46,481 nt of DNA from an uncultured Lachnospiraceae bacterium (GCA_944381485.1 CALWLI010000036.1:1-46481); one strand, 5' to 3'; positions 35,357 to 42,639 are shown, counted from the stretch's first letter. Numbers and translations: made by a program. The notes: generated by a model not told the origin, from the sequence alone.

Positions 35357-36438
35357 CAGTAATCCATCTTCTCCATATAGTCCATATATTTCACTACCAT
35401 AAGGGCGATCTTAAAGGTTATGGCGTCCTCGAACACTCTTAAATCGAGGCCGGTAAGCTTCTGGATCTTGTCAAGCCTGTATACAAGAGTGTTTCTGTGA
35501 ATATAAAGCTGTCTGGAAGTCTCGGATACATTGAGGCTGTTTTCAAAGAACTTGTTGATGGTGGTTATGGTCTCCTCATCAAACTCATCCGGATTCTTGC
35601 CGTCAAATATCTCTCTTATGAACATGCGGCACAAAGGCATGGGAAGCTGATATATAAGTCTTCCTATTCCGAGAGCGTTATAGGCCACAATGTCATTTTC
35701 CGAGTAGAAGATCTTTCCCACATCAAGGGCCATCTTGGCCTCCTTGTATGACTTGCTGACCTCCTTGATCTCATTCACTATGGTGCCGTATGAGATCTTA
35801 ACAGAAATTGATGCGGATCTCATGGCATCCATTATCTCGTTTGCGCACTCCGAAAGCTCGTCGTAACCCTCCTCCTTCTTTACTTCCTTGATTATGACTA
35901 TATTGTTCTCATCAAGAGTTGTGATGAAGTCAGTCTGTTTACCTGAGAAGAGAGTTTTTACCACCTCAAGGGCATTTACATCCTTGCCTCCGGTCTCCAC
36001 TATAAATACGGATCTCTTGGCCTCCGGATCTATGTGAAGCTTTTTTGTACGGTTATAGATGTCCACCAAGAGCAAATTGTCAAGGAGCAGGTTCTTGATA
36101 AAATTATCCTTGTCAAATCTCTCTTTGTAAGCTACAAGCAAGGTCTGAAGCTGATAAGCAATAAGCTTTGCCTGAGTATATGCGGCGTCATTGTCCCCCT
36201 TCACAATGACAACATACTCCGGCTCTCTCTCATCAAATACCTTAAAAAACCAACATCCTCCTGCCGTCTGAGAGTCCGCCTGAGATCGAGCAAAAGCAAC
36301 TACAGCTCTCTCATCGGCCTCAAATCCCCCAATCGTGGACGCAAGTATCTTACCGTCTGTATCACATATACAAACATCTGTCCCCGTGATTTCTTTAAAA
36401 CCGTCTATCGTGTTCTGAAGAATCTGATTCGAAACCAT
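35356..36438 (-). CDS. CdaR/PucR-type regulator with C-terminal HTH
   Basis: A 360-residue putative transcription factor. The first about 130 residues look like a small sensory domain (CICDTDGKILAST; GF.ADERAVV) of the sugar-diacid-recognition kind. The C-terminal helix-turn-helix of the PucR/CdaR family is clear: FFENSLNVSETSRQLYIHRNTLVYRLDKI. The middle resembles a degenerate cyclase-like domain seen in CdaR relatives. AGGAGGAGG precedes the ATG. It is the first gene of the ftsE-ftsX-M23-ctpA operon, fused by a one-base overlap, so it may tie division-site hydrolysis to a metabolic or envelope signal. That role is inferred. Confidence 0.85.
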   Translation of the reverse strand: MVSNQILQNTIDGFKEITGTDVCICDTDGKILASTIGGFEADERAVVAFARSQADSQTAGGCWFFKVFDEREPEYVVIVKGDNDAAYTQAKLIAYQLQTLLVAYKERFDKDNFIKNLLLDNLLLVDIYNRTKKLHIDPEAKRSVFIVETGGKDVNALEVVKTLFSGKQTDFITTLDENNIVIIKEVKKEEGYDELSECANEIMDAMRSASISVKISYGTIVNEIKEVSKSYKEAKMALDVGKIFYSENDIVAYNALGIGRLIYQLPMPLCRMFIREIFDGKNPDEFDEETITTINKFFENSLNVSETSRQLYIHRNTLVYRLDKIQKLTGLDLRVFEDAITFKIALMVVKYMDYMEKMDY

Positions 36439-36514
36439 GTACTTCCTCCTCCTTTTAAGCCTAATTTTTTACAAAACCGCTTATTATTTGCCATTAATTT
36501 TAAGATAATTGACG

Positions 36515-36544
36515 AAAAAAAGCAAGTGAGTTTTGCCCACTTGC
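36515..36544 (-). terminator. cvfB terminator
   Basis: A 7-bp stem (36522-36528 with 36538-36544), 9-nt loop, then seven T on the minus strand (A-run 36515-36521). A second weak 8-bp AT-rich hairpin lies nearer the gene, near 36581-36603. Confidence 0.75.
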
Positions 36545-36614
36545 CCAATTTTTTCGATTTTTTTTGTGCAATTTTCATATAACTTATAGGGTTTATATAA
36601 GTTGAGGCGAGTTA

Positions 36615-37643
36615 TTAAAATTTTGTTATCCTTCCCTCTGATATCTCCACCCTCTTTTCCTTCAAAAGCTTACCCAAAGCCCGTTTAAATTGAGCCTTGC
36701 TCATGTGGTAGATCTCCTTCACTTCCTCCGCACTTATGGACTTGTCGTCATAGGGAAGCTGTCCGCCGTTTTTCTCCAGCTCCTCCATAACTGTCTCCGC
36801 GTCCTCCTCCATCTGCTGATAGGCTTTTTTTCGGGGACTTAAATCAAGCTTGCCGTCATCTCTCCTGCTTATGACTCTGCACTCTACCCTGTCTCCCTCC
36901 TTATAGCCCTGATAGAGCTCCGAGGGCGGAATGAGTCCGAAGTATTTGTCGTCTACCGCCACAAAGGCTCCCAGCTTTTCACTTATCTCATATATAATTC
37001 CTTCCACTATATCGTCCTTCTCGTAGACGCTTTCAGCGGATAAGTGTGAGTATACCCTCATAGTGGCTGCAGGTCTTCCGGACTTGTCCTTGTATATATA
37101 TACCAGAACATCCTCCCCGGGCTTCGGCCCGTAGGTCTGCTCCCTGAAAGGCAAAAGTATATCCTTCGGAAGACCTATGTCCAGGAATGCACCTATCTTG
37201 GTAAGCTCCTTGACCTTAAGTATTCCCACATCACCGATCTTTAAAAGTGCATTCTCTTCGTCAAATATATACTCTCTCTCATTATGTTCCTTGGAGGCAT
37301 CAACGTGCATTACCCCGCCTCTTGTAAAGTTAGGCCTGCCGTTTCCGGATCGTTCCCTCTTGGAAAACTTCTCTGAAAAGCTCCCTCTTCCTCTTCTTCC
37401 GTTTTCTCCTCTGCTTCCTCTTCCGTATGAGCCGCCCTCGGCAGCTCTCCTCTCAAAAGGATAAAGCCTTTTTCCCTCAGAGCCCTGTTCTCTCCTATCT
37501 CCGGACTCCACCCTGTTATCAGGCTTTGCTTCCTCCTTTTTTTTCTTTATGACAACGGAAAATCTGCTGTTTCCTCCTCTTTTTTGGCTGTTATGCTCTC
37601 TCCCGTAATTATTCAGCTTAGAATCATCCATATCTCTGCTCAT
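36615..37643 (-). CDS. cvfB: CvfB-like S1-domain RNA-binding protein with RG-rich extension
   Basis: A 342-residue protein. Residues about 133-340 match CvfB/YitL: tandem S1-like domains (ALLKIGDVGILKVKELTKIGAFLDIGL; IVEGIIYEISEKLGAFVAVDD) and a C-terminal winged helix (SAEEVKEIYHMSKAQFKRALGKL). Residues 1-111 are a low-complexity, strongly basic, Arg/Gly/Ser-rich region such as GRGSRGENGRRGRGS, absent from the CvfB proteins I know. GGAG 5 nt before the ATG at 37643 supports the long form. An internal ATG at 37310 (Met112), preceded by AGAGG with 7-nt spacing, could give a short conventional-length form. Confidence 0.85.
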   Translation of the reverse strand: MSRDMDDSKLNNYGREHNSQKRGGNSRFSVVIKKKKEEAKPDNRVESGDRREQGSEGKRLYPFERRAAEGGSYGRGSRGENGRRGRGSFSEKFSKRERSGNGRPNFTRGGVMHVDASKEHNEREYIFDEENALLKIGDVGILKVKELTKIGAFLDIGLPKDILLPFREQTYGPKPGEDVLVYIYKDKSGRPAATMRVYSHLSAESVYEKDDIVEGIIYEISEKLGAFVAVDDKYFGLIPPSELYQGYKEGDRVECRVISRRDDGKLDLSPRKKAYQQMEEDAETVMEELEKNGGQLPYDDKSISAEEVKEIYHMSKAQFKRALGKLLKEKRVEISEGRITKF

Positions 37644-37674
37644 TTTTACTCCATCTGTATTTTATAGTTAAGCA

Positions 37675-37683
37675 ATTATAGCA
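37675..37683 (-). promoter_or_regulatory. cvfB promoter (extended -10)
   Basis: Minus strand: TGCTATAAT, a perfect extended -10; no good -35 is seen 16-18 nt upstream. Predicted start near 37668, leader about 25 nt. Confidence 0.65.
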
Positions 37684-37771
37684 TAAAAATAATTCAAAAA
37701 GTAAAGTACTTTAAATTTTTGATAAATTAATTTCGTGATAATATAAATCTTTTTTTATATATTGTTCACAT

Positions 37772-37801
37772 TTCATTCAAAAGATTAGAGTATCATATAA
37801 T
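37772..37801 (+). promoter_or_regulatory. Possible promoter of the CBS gene
   Basis: TATAAT (37796-37801) with a weak TTCATT 18 nt upstream, in the AT-rich intergenic region between cvfB and the CBS gene. Start near 37808. Confidence 0.5.
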
Positions 37802-37854
37802 ATATACAAAATATCTTATGATTTTACTCGAATATTGTGAAAGGCACACAAAAT

Positions 37855-38301
37855 ATGAATGTATTGTTTTACTTGACCCCCAAGTGTGACGTAGCCTACA
37901 TTGAAGAGGATGACACACTCCGCCAGACTCTTGAAAAGATGGAGCACAGGCGCTATTCAGCCGTACCTATGTTGAATAAGGATGGAAATTATGTGGGCAC
38001 TATCACTGAGGGTGATTTATTGTGGGGTATCAAAAACATCTTTAATCTGGACCTCAGGGAAGCCGAAAGGATACCTGTGACAAGTATTCCGCGAATGAGA
38101 GATTATGTTCCCATCTCAGTCCGTTCTGATATGGATGATCTGATACGTATAGCTCTCAATCAAAACTTTGTTCCCGTTCTGGATGATGAGGGCAAATTCA
38201 TCGGTATAGTAACTCGTAAGGACATTATGCAATACTATCTGGACTCAAAGTGCAAAGCCGATTCCGGATTATCCAAGGAAAAGCGAATGACAGTTGCATA
38301 A
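37855..38301 (+). CDS. CBS-domain pair protein
   Basis: A 148-residue protein made almost wholly of two CBS repeats: residues about 4-60 (YSAVPMLNKDGNYVGTITEGDLL) and about 75-135 (FVPVLDDEGKFIGIVTRKDIM). CBS pairs bind adenosine nucleotides and sense energy state. No effector domain is fused, so it may act by binding a partner. The ATG at 37855 has AAAGG 10 nt upstream; a GTG at 37837 would begin before that site. Monocistronic. Confidence 0.85.
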   Translation: MNVLFYLTPKCDVAYIEEDDTLRQTLEKMEHRRYSAVPMLNKDGNYVGTITEGDLLWGIKNIFNLDLREAERIPVTSIPRMRDYVPISVRSDMDDLIRIALNQNFVPVLDDEGKFIGIVTRKDIMQYYLDSKCKADSGLSKEKRMTVA

Positions 38302-38304
38302 ATC

Positions 38305-38347
38305 AGGCTGCATACTTCACCTCTAAGATGAAGGAATGCAGCCTTTA
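38305..38347 (+). terminator. Hairpin after the CBS gene
   Basis: A 9-bp stem (38305-38313 with 38336-38344) with an inner TTCA/TGAA helix, followed only by a short TT-A-T tract, so termination may be partial. Confidence 0.6.
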
Positions 38348-38372
38348 TCATGTCCGCTTTATTTGTCCGGGA

Positions 38373-38819
38373 TCAATTGAAGAATCCCTGCAATACCTCA
38401 TTTACAAGCTTGCCGTCGGCCTTTCCCTTAAGTCTCGGCATAAGCGTCTTCATTATGGCTCCCTTGTCCTTTGCTGTGGGAGCCTCTATGGAAAGCTCGG
38501 AAAGCACTGTCTTTATCACCTCTGCTATCTGCTCCTCATTAAGGTCCTCAGGCACGAACTCCTTTATAACGTTCATCCTTACCTCGGCAGCATCCTTAAT
38601 ATCCTGTCTGGAGTCGGGAGCTGTGTCATAGCTCTCCTTCAACTGCTTAAGCTCCTTTTTGAGCACAGCAACCGCCTCATCCTCTGTAAGGGGTTCTCTC
38701 TTATCTATCTCAGCATTCTTGAGAACTGTAAGCATTGCGGAAAGAGCGTCCTTTCTGTCTTTATCCTTGGCCTTCATGGCCTTTACCATCTCAGCTCTCA
38801 CTGTATCTGTCATGCTCAT
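38373..38819 (-). CDS. yqeY: GatB/YqeY domain protein
   Basis: A 148-residue helical protein matching YqeY, which resembles the tail domain of GatB. Typical stretches are RKDALSAMLTVLKNAEID, EAVAVLKKELKQLKES and DKGAIMKTLMPRLKGKADGKLVNEVL. YqeY proteins may bind tRNA, but a precise role is not established. GAGGAT precedes the ATG and lies inside the 29-nt overlap with the upstream 113-codon gene, so the two are translationally linked. Confidence 0.93.
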   Translation of the reverse strand: MSMTDTVRAEMVKAMKAKDKDRKDALSAMLTVLKNAEIDKREPLTEDEAVAVLKKELKQLKESYDTAPDSRQDIKDAAEVRMNVIKEFVPEDLNEEQIAEVIKTVLSELSIEAPTAKDKGAIMKTLMPRLKGKADGKLVNEVLQGFFN

Positions 38820-39132
38820 TTTTAAGATCCTCCTCTAAAATATGCTTTATAGCGGCCAAATCATAGTTTTTGATACCCGGGGGAGATGCCTGCTTTCCAA
38901 CTCTCTTTACGGCCTCCTCATAGCTTATCCCCTCCCGCTTTACAGCTTCCTTTACGGTGATGTAAAAATACATCAGAAGGGTCATATCAAGCTTAGGCAC
39001 CTCAGCTCTGAGTTTTCCCCTGATCTCTCTTCGCTGCTCCTCTCTGCCGGGGAAAACAAAAGCCTCAAACTCCCTCCTCTTGGCCTCTTTTTCTTCTTTT
39101 GATAATATATTGATTCCGAATAAATTATACAT
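38791..39132 (-). CDS. Unknown 113-residue protein, cotranscribed with yqeY
   Basis: I do not recognise this protein. It is small, charged and predicted mostly helical (EEKEAKRREFEAF; REEQRREIRGKLRAE), with no signal peptide or membrane segment. The middle holds YFYITVKEAVKREGISYEEAVKRVGK, about residues 55-80. It is likely real because it overlaps the well-conserved yqeY by 29 nt, has a -10 of TATAAT upstream and shows ordinary codon usage. There is no Shine-Dalgarno sequence, and the promoter ends 6 nt before the ATG, so it may be read from a leaderless mRNA. Context suggests work alongside YqeY. Confidence 0.7.
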   Translation of the reverse strand: MYNLFGINILSKEEKEAKRREFEAFVFPGREEQRREIRGKLRAEVPKLDMTLLMYFYITVKEAVKREGISYEEAVKRVGKQASPPGIKNYDLAAIKHILEEDLKNEHDRYSES

Positions 39133-39138
39133 AGGTTT

Positions 39139-39167
39139 ATTATACTTGTCTTTAAATGATAATGCAA
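39139..39167 (-). promoter_or_regulatory. Promoter placing the start on the ATG of the 113-codon gene
   Basis: Minus strand: TTGCAT (39162-39167), 17-nt spacer, TATAAT (39139-39144), AAACCT, ATG (39130-39132). The +1 is predicted at the A of the start codon. The -35 matches consensus at only three of six positions. Confidence 0.6.
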
Positions 39168-39195
39168 TGCAAAACCTCAGTCACGATATCCCATT

Positions 39196-40020
39196 CTATT
39201 TTCCGGACAGCCTCATATTTTTCTCCATACAGGCCGTGCAAGCCTTCATCACGGCGTTCTTAAGGCCCCACTCATACAGAGCTTCCACGCCCTCAATGGT
39301 GGTTCCTCCGGGCGAGCACACCTTGTTTTTAAGTATCTCCGGATGCTCTCCTGTCTGAAGCACCATGGCCGCAGCTCCCATAACAGCCTTTGCTGCTATC
39401 TTTTGTGCCTCTTCTCTCTTTATACCGTATTTGACTCCGGCATCCGCCAGAGCATCTATATACATGTATGTAAATGCCGGGGAGGATCCTGCAGTGACTC
39501 CGATCACGTCAAGCTGCTTCTCGCTTACCTCCGCGATCTCTCCGCAGGCCCTGAACATCTCCCTGATGCTCTCCTTGTCCTCCTCCGAAAAATTACCATT
39601 CTGTCCGAAGCAGATCGCAGTCATGCCCTCACCTATTGATGCGGGAGTGTTAGGCATCACTCTAGCAAGCTTCACATCCCCGCCCAAAAGCTCGGCCAGT
39701 CTTTCAAGGCTTACTCCCGCAGCAAGGGAGACTACTGTCATGCCTTCCGTGAGAAAGTCCTTTATCTCTGTGCACACCTTCGGCAGCACCTGGGGCTTTA
39801 CCGCAAGCACAAGTATTTCCGAGCTTGATGCCACAGCCCTGTTTCTCACCGCGCTGTCTGTGCCCTCAGCCTCTTTTATTCCTGTTTTTTTCGAAATTTC
39901 TTTCATATTCTCCGATTTTTCCGAAGAAAATATAATATTTTCAGCTTTTTCTTCCTTGAGTATGCCCTTAAGTATGGCTTTACCCATATTACCCATTCCG
40001 ATAAATCCGTATCTGTACAT
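39196..40020 (-). CDS. proC: Pyrroline-5-carboxylate reductase
   Basis: A 274-residue NAD(P)H-dependent enzyme for the last step of proline synthesis. The Rossmann loop is GFIGMGNMGKAIL; VLAVKPQVLPKV and VRVMPNTP-like RVMPNTPASIG follow. The C-terminal dimerisation signature GVTAGSSPAFTYMYIDALADAG and CSPGGTTIEGV are intact. GGAGG lies 6 nt before the ATG. It is third in a probable GNAT-sfsA-proC unit (31 nt after sfsA). No proA or proB is nearby. Confidence 0.96.
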   Translation of the reverse strand: MYRYGFIGMGNMGKAILKGILKEEKAENIIFSSEKSENMKEISKKTGIKEAEGTDSAVRNRAVASSSEILVLAVKPQVLPKVCTEIKDFLTEGMTVVSLAAGVSLERLAELLGGDVKLARVMPNTPASIGEGMTAICFGQNGNFSEEDKESIREMFRACGEIAEVSEKQLDVIGVTAGSSPAFTYMYIDALADAGVKYGIKREEAQKIAAKAVMGAAAMVLQTGEHPEILKNKVCSPGGTTIEGVEALYEWGLKNAVMKACTACMEKNMRLSGK

Positions 40021-40051
40021 TTTATGCCTCCCTGTAAAAAGTTGCCTCTGT

Positions 40052-40753
40052 TTATCTCTTTATAATAAAGTCTTCCCCGCTGTTTATACTTCTTAGCTCT
40101 TTCTCATCTATCTCAAGCCTGTCCTCCTTCACAGTGCAGGGAAGCAGGATCTCATGGACTCCCGCCTCCTTGGCCTCCCTGAGCGCCTCTCCGAAAGCGG
40201 CATGGGTCTCTATATTCGGTCTTACCTCCCTTATCCCCTCCATCTGTATGACAAAGGCCACATAGGCCAGGTATCCCTCTTTTGCCGCCCGCTTAAGCTC
40301 GTTAAGGTGCTTTACACCTCTCTCTGTGGGAGCGTCAGGAAAATAACCTATTTTCTCTCTCTCAAGAGTGCAGCCCTTCACTTCCATGAGTATCCTCTTC
40401 CCCTCCTCCTCCATATAAAAGTCTATTCTGGACGATCCGTAGGTATACTCCGGCTTTATGAGCTCAATCCCCTTTTCTGCCAGCCATTCGCCCACTACAC
40501 GGTTCGGAGCCTGGCTGTCGATATTTATAAGGCCTAAGCCTTCCTTATATACCGCAATGAGATCATAGGCCGTCTTTCTTTCGGGATTGTCGGAATGTTC
40601 AAGTATGACCTCAACTCCGGGGATAAGGAGCTCTCTGCACCTTCCGGTGTTTTTTACATGGACCTTCTCTCTCTTTCCCTCTATATCCACATATGCGATA
40701 AAGCGATTGGGCCTCGATACAAATTCAGCCCTCACGGTATTTGAGTAATTCAT
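40052..40753 (-). CDS. sfsA: SfsA family protein
   Basis: A 233-residue SfsA protein: FVSRPNRFIAYVDIEG, HVKNTGRCRELL, the nuclease-like RIDFYMEEEGKRILMEVKGCTLE, FPDAPTERGVKHLNEL, and HAAFGEALREAKEAGV near the C-terminus. SfsA was named for sugar-fermentation stimulation in E. coli and carries a predicted nuclease fold; its biochemical role is not settled. AAGGA lies about 10 nt before the ATG. Confidence 0.95.
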   Translation of the reverse strand: MNYSNTVRAEFVSRPNRFIAYVDIEGKREKVHVKNTGRCRELLIPGVEVILEHSDNPERKTAYDLIAVYKEGLGLINIDSQAPNRVVGEWLAEKGIELIKPEYTYGSSRIDFYMEEEGKRILMEVKGCTLEREKIGYFPDAPTERGVKHLNELKRAAKEGYLAYVAFVIQMEGIREVRPNIETHAAFGEALREAKEAGVHEILLPCTVKEDRLEIDEKELRSINSGEDFIIKR

Positions 40754-40817
40754 GATCTGTCTGTCCTTAAATCTGTTATTTCCAAGTATTTTTATCCTGT
40801 ATTTTCAAGGCAGGACT

Positions 40818-41159
40818 CTAACCTTCCAAAAAGAGAGCTTTAAAGTCCCCGGCTATACTCCTTCCCTTCTCAATGAGCTCTTCCTCTATACCTTTAGCTC
40901 TGTACTCGGCATCCACGGCAAATTCCATGATCTGAGCAACAGGTCCCGCATAGCGAAGCTGCCTTTCTATCCTCATGTTGAGGACTCCCACAATGCGATC
41001 ATCCTCCTCTGCCACCAGACAGTAATAATGCTGCCTGTCTTGGAGCTGTTCATTCATAATGTCATAAAATTTCTCGTATGAAAGCTCTCTTTTGACCATG
41101 TCGCATATGAGCTTATGAACCGCCCTGCTGTCTGATAAGCTTGCTTTCCTGTATAGCAT
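40818..41159 (-). CDS. GNAT-type acetyltransferase, short C-terminus
   Basis: A 113-residue protein with the N-terminal and central GNAT elements: YCLVAEEDDRIVGVLNMRIE (beta strands), IMEFAVDAEYRAKGIEEELIEKG (motif A, with RAKGIE in place of the usual RxxGxG/A). It then stops at FKALFLEG, about 30-35 residues before a typical GNAT ends, so the final strands and the FYxxxGF segment are missing. It may be truncated or inactive. GAGGTGG followed by CCTAT places the start at 41159, not at the ATG at 41177. It is first in the sfsA-proC unit. Confidence 0.7.
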   Translation of the reverse strand: MLYRKASLSDSRAVHKLICDMVKRELSYEKFYDIMNEQLQDRQHYYCLVAEEDDRIVGVLNMRIERQLRYAGPVAQIMEFAVDAEYRAKGIEEELIEKGRSIAGDFKALFLEG

Positions 41160-41223
41160 ATAGGCCACCTCCCTCATGGGCAGGGATCAATCCCCGATAA
41201 AAAAACAAAGTTACCTTAAAATA

Positions 41224-41252
41224 ATTATAATCTGCCTTTTTACATACATCAA
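41224..41252 (-). promoter_or_regulatory. Promoter of GNAT-sfsA-proC
   Basis: Minus strand: TTGATG (41247-41252), 17-nt spacer, TATAAT (41224-41229). Predicted start near 41217; the leader of about 57 nt contains two small competing hairpins over the ribosome site. Confidence 0.8.
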
Positions 41253-41289
41253 CTTTTCTCATCCTTATTTTTCACTTAAATTTAAGCTT

Positions 41290-41379
41290 TGGGATATACT
41301 AAATTACACCTTTATGTATTATAATGCATTTCGAAACAGTAATATCCCAGGTGATTCGCTTTACTTATACAGGGTGTAA
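41290..41379 (+). repeat. Interleaved inverted repeats upstream of the HD gene
   Basis: Two complementary pairs alternate: TGGGATAT (41290-41297) with ATATCCCA (41342-41349), and TTACACC (41304-41310) with GGTGTAA (41373-41379). The last arm contains part of the HD gene's ribosome site. The order a-b-a'-b' is that of a pseudoknot if transcribed. The gap also holds a TATAAT at 41320-41325. Confidence 0.5.
41320..41325 (+). promoter_or_regulatory. Possible -10 of the HD gene
   Basis: TATAAT with no recognisable -35 at 16-18 nt; start would be near 41332, leader about 50 nt. Confidence 0.35.
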
Positions 41380-41382
41380 AAT

Positions 41383-41919
41383 ATGGATTCAAAGATATCT
41401 GAAGATCAAATAAAAAAGGCCGTTAAAGAACTCGGCGAGGAGATACTTTTATCCGAGGGTATGGCAGCTGAAAAGGGCTACCTGCAGCACGGATTCACCA
41501 GCGTATATGAGCATTCATTCTCTGTTGCCGCATACTGCCTTAAGCTTTCACGAATGCTCTCCCTGGATGTAGATGAGTCATCCCTGGTAAGAGGAGCTCT
41601 CCTGCACGACTATTTTTTGTATGACTGGCATGTACCTGATAAAAGCCACAGACTTCACGGCTTTACTCATCCTCAGGCAGCCCTCAGAAATGCGGAGCGG
41701 GACTTTTCCTTAAACCATATTGAGAGGAACATGATAAGCTCCCACATGTTTCCCCTTGGGATCTCTCTGCCCATATACCGGGAGAGTATTATTCTCTGTA
41801 TCTCCGACAAAATATGCGCGACAGGAGAAACTGCAGCTTCTGTTTCAGCAGGCATAGAAAGGCTCGGCCTTTTGATCGCAGGCCTTAAGAGCAGTTTTCG
41901 TATATCCGATCTTCTGTAA
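41383..41919 (+). CDS. HD-domain phosphohydrolase-like protein
   Basis: A 178-residue protein dominated by an HD domain. Predicted metal ligands are His44 (SVYEHS), His75-Asp76 (LLHDYF), His121 (ISSHMF) and an Asp in CISDKIC. Single HD domains of this size are usually nucleotide phosphohydrolases; the substrate is unknown. AGGGTG lies 6 nt before the ATG. Its last 35 bases overlap, tail to tail, the end of the cyclo-ligase gene on the other strand. Confidence 0.85.
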   Translation: MDSKISEDQIKKAVKELGEEILLSEGMAAEKGYLQHGFTSVYEHSFSVAAYCLKLSRMLSLDVDESSLVRGALLHDYFLYDWHVPDKSHRLHGFTHPQAALRNAERDFSLNHIERNMISSHMFPLGISLPIYRESIILCISDKICATGETAASVSAGIERLGLLIAGLKSSFRISDLL

Positions 41920-42469
41920 CCACTATGTCCATGGGATAGTCATGGCTTTCAAAAGGCAGCTTATCCGCAAGCTGTACTTCAAAGGCCGCCATTATTATGA
42001 AGGCATTTTTGCACTTCGGAAGGTATCTGTCATAGTACCCTCCGCCCATACCCAGTCTGTGGCAATCTGAGTCAAAGGCTGTGCCCGGGCATATAATAAG
42101 ATCCAATTCTTCAGGTTTAAGCTCCCTTGACGACTGCCTTTCAGGCTCAAGTATGCCGAAGGGCCCCCTTTTCCACTTTCCCGGAATCATTGCCGTAAGC
42201 TCGGTCTTATTCTCACAGAGAGGATAGGCAAAGCTTTTCCCCTCTGACAGGGGATGCCTTACCAATCCCTCAAGAGACAGTTCCTTATTTATGTGATTAT
42301 AAATAAGTATTGTCCTTGCCTTCAAAAAGTCCGGAAGGGCTGTGATCCTTTCCACAGCTCTGAGAGACCTCTCCTCAACCTCCTCTGCACTCAAGGATTC
42401 TCTTTTTCTTATGTATTCAAGCCTCATGTTTCGTCTTAGCTCTGTGTCATTTTCCTTGCTGTAAGTCAT
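41885..42469 (-). CDS. 5-formyltetrahydrofolate cyclo-ligase
   Basis: A 194-residue enzyme that uses ATP to turn 5-formyl-THF into 5,10-methenyl-THF. The conserved features are RRNMRLEYIRKRESLS, a glycine/proline loop (GPFGILEPE) and the C-terminal LIICPGTAFDSDCHRLGMGGGYYDRYL. The start at 42469 has AAAGG 9 nt upstream and gives the usual family length. A longer in-frame reading to 42577 begins upstream of the predicted transcription start, so it is not used. Folate one-carbon supply links it loosely with purine metabolism (guaA is next upstream). Confidence 0.9.
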   Translation of the reverse strand: MTYSKENDTELRRNMRLEYIRKRESLSAEEVEERSLRAVERITALPDFLKARTILIYNHINKELSLEGLVRHPLSEGKSFAYPLCENKTELTAMIPGKWKRGPFGILEPERQSSRELKPEELDLIICPGTAFDSDCHRLGMGGGYYDRYLPKCKNAFIIMAAFEVQLADKLPFESHDYPMDIVVTEDRIYENCS

Positions 42470-42567
42470 TTTATCAAGCCTTTCTTCTGCCGGATATCTA
42501 AAGTCTGTCTGCTTTTTCTTACTATCATCCATAAGATCGGATGCTTCAGATCTGACGCTACGGAAAT

Positions 42568-42576
42568 ATAATAGCA
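42568..42576 (-). promoter_or_regulatory. Promoter of the cyclo-ligase gene (extended -10)
   Basis: Minus strand: TGCTATTAT, an extended -10, with a weak ATGATT at the -35 position 17 nt upstream. Predicted start near 42561; leader about 90 nt, with no recognised riboswitch. Confidence 0.5.
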
Positions 42577-42600
42577 TAAAAAGTATCGTAAATCATACTT

Positions 42601-42639
42601 AAAAGCCGGGAAGCCCGCTCTGTATGCGGCTTCCCGGCT
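42601..42639 (-). terminator. guaA terminator
   Basis: Perfect 12-bp GC-rich stem (42604-42615 with 42628-42639) and 12-nt loop, then a short T tract on the minus strand. Confidence 0.85.

Noticed and set aside
36581-36603. AT-rich hairpin just after cvfB as the main terminator
   Set aside because: Only 8 A-U pairs and no T tract; the stem at 36522-36544 with seven T is the better terminator.
42470-42577. Longer N-terminus for the cyclo-ligase
   Set aside because: It would begin upstream of the predicted transcription start and exceeds the family length; a ribosome site supports 42469.
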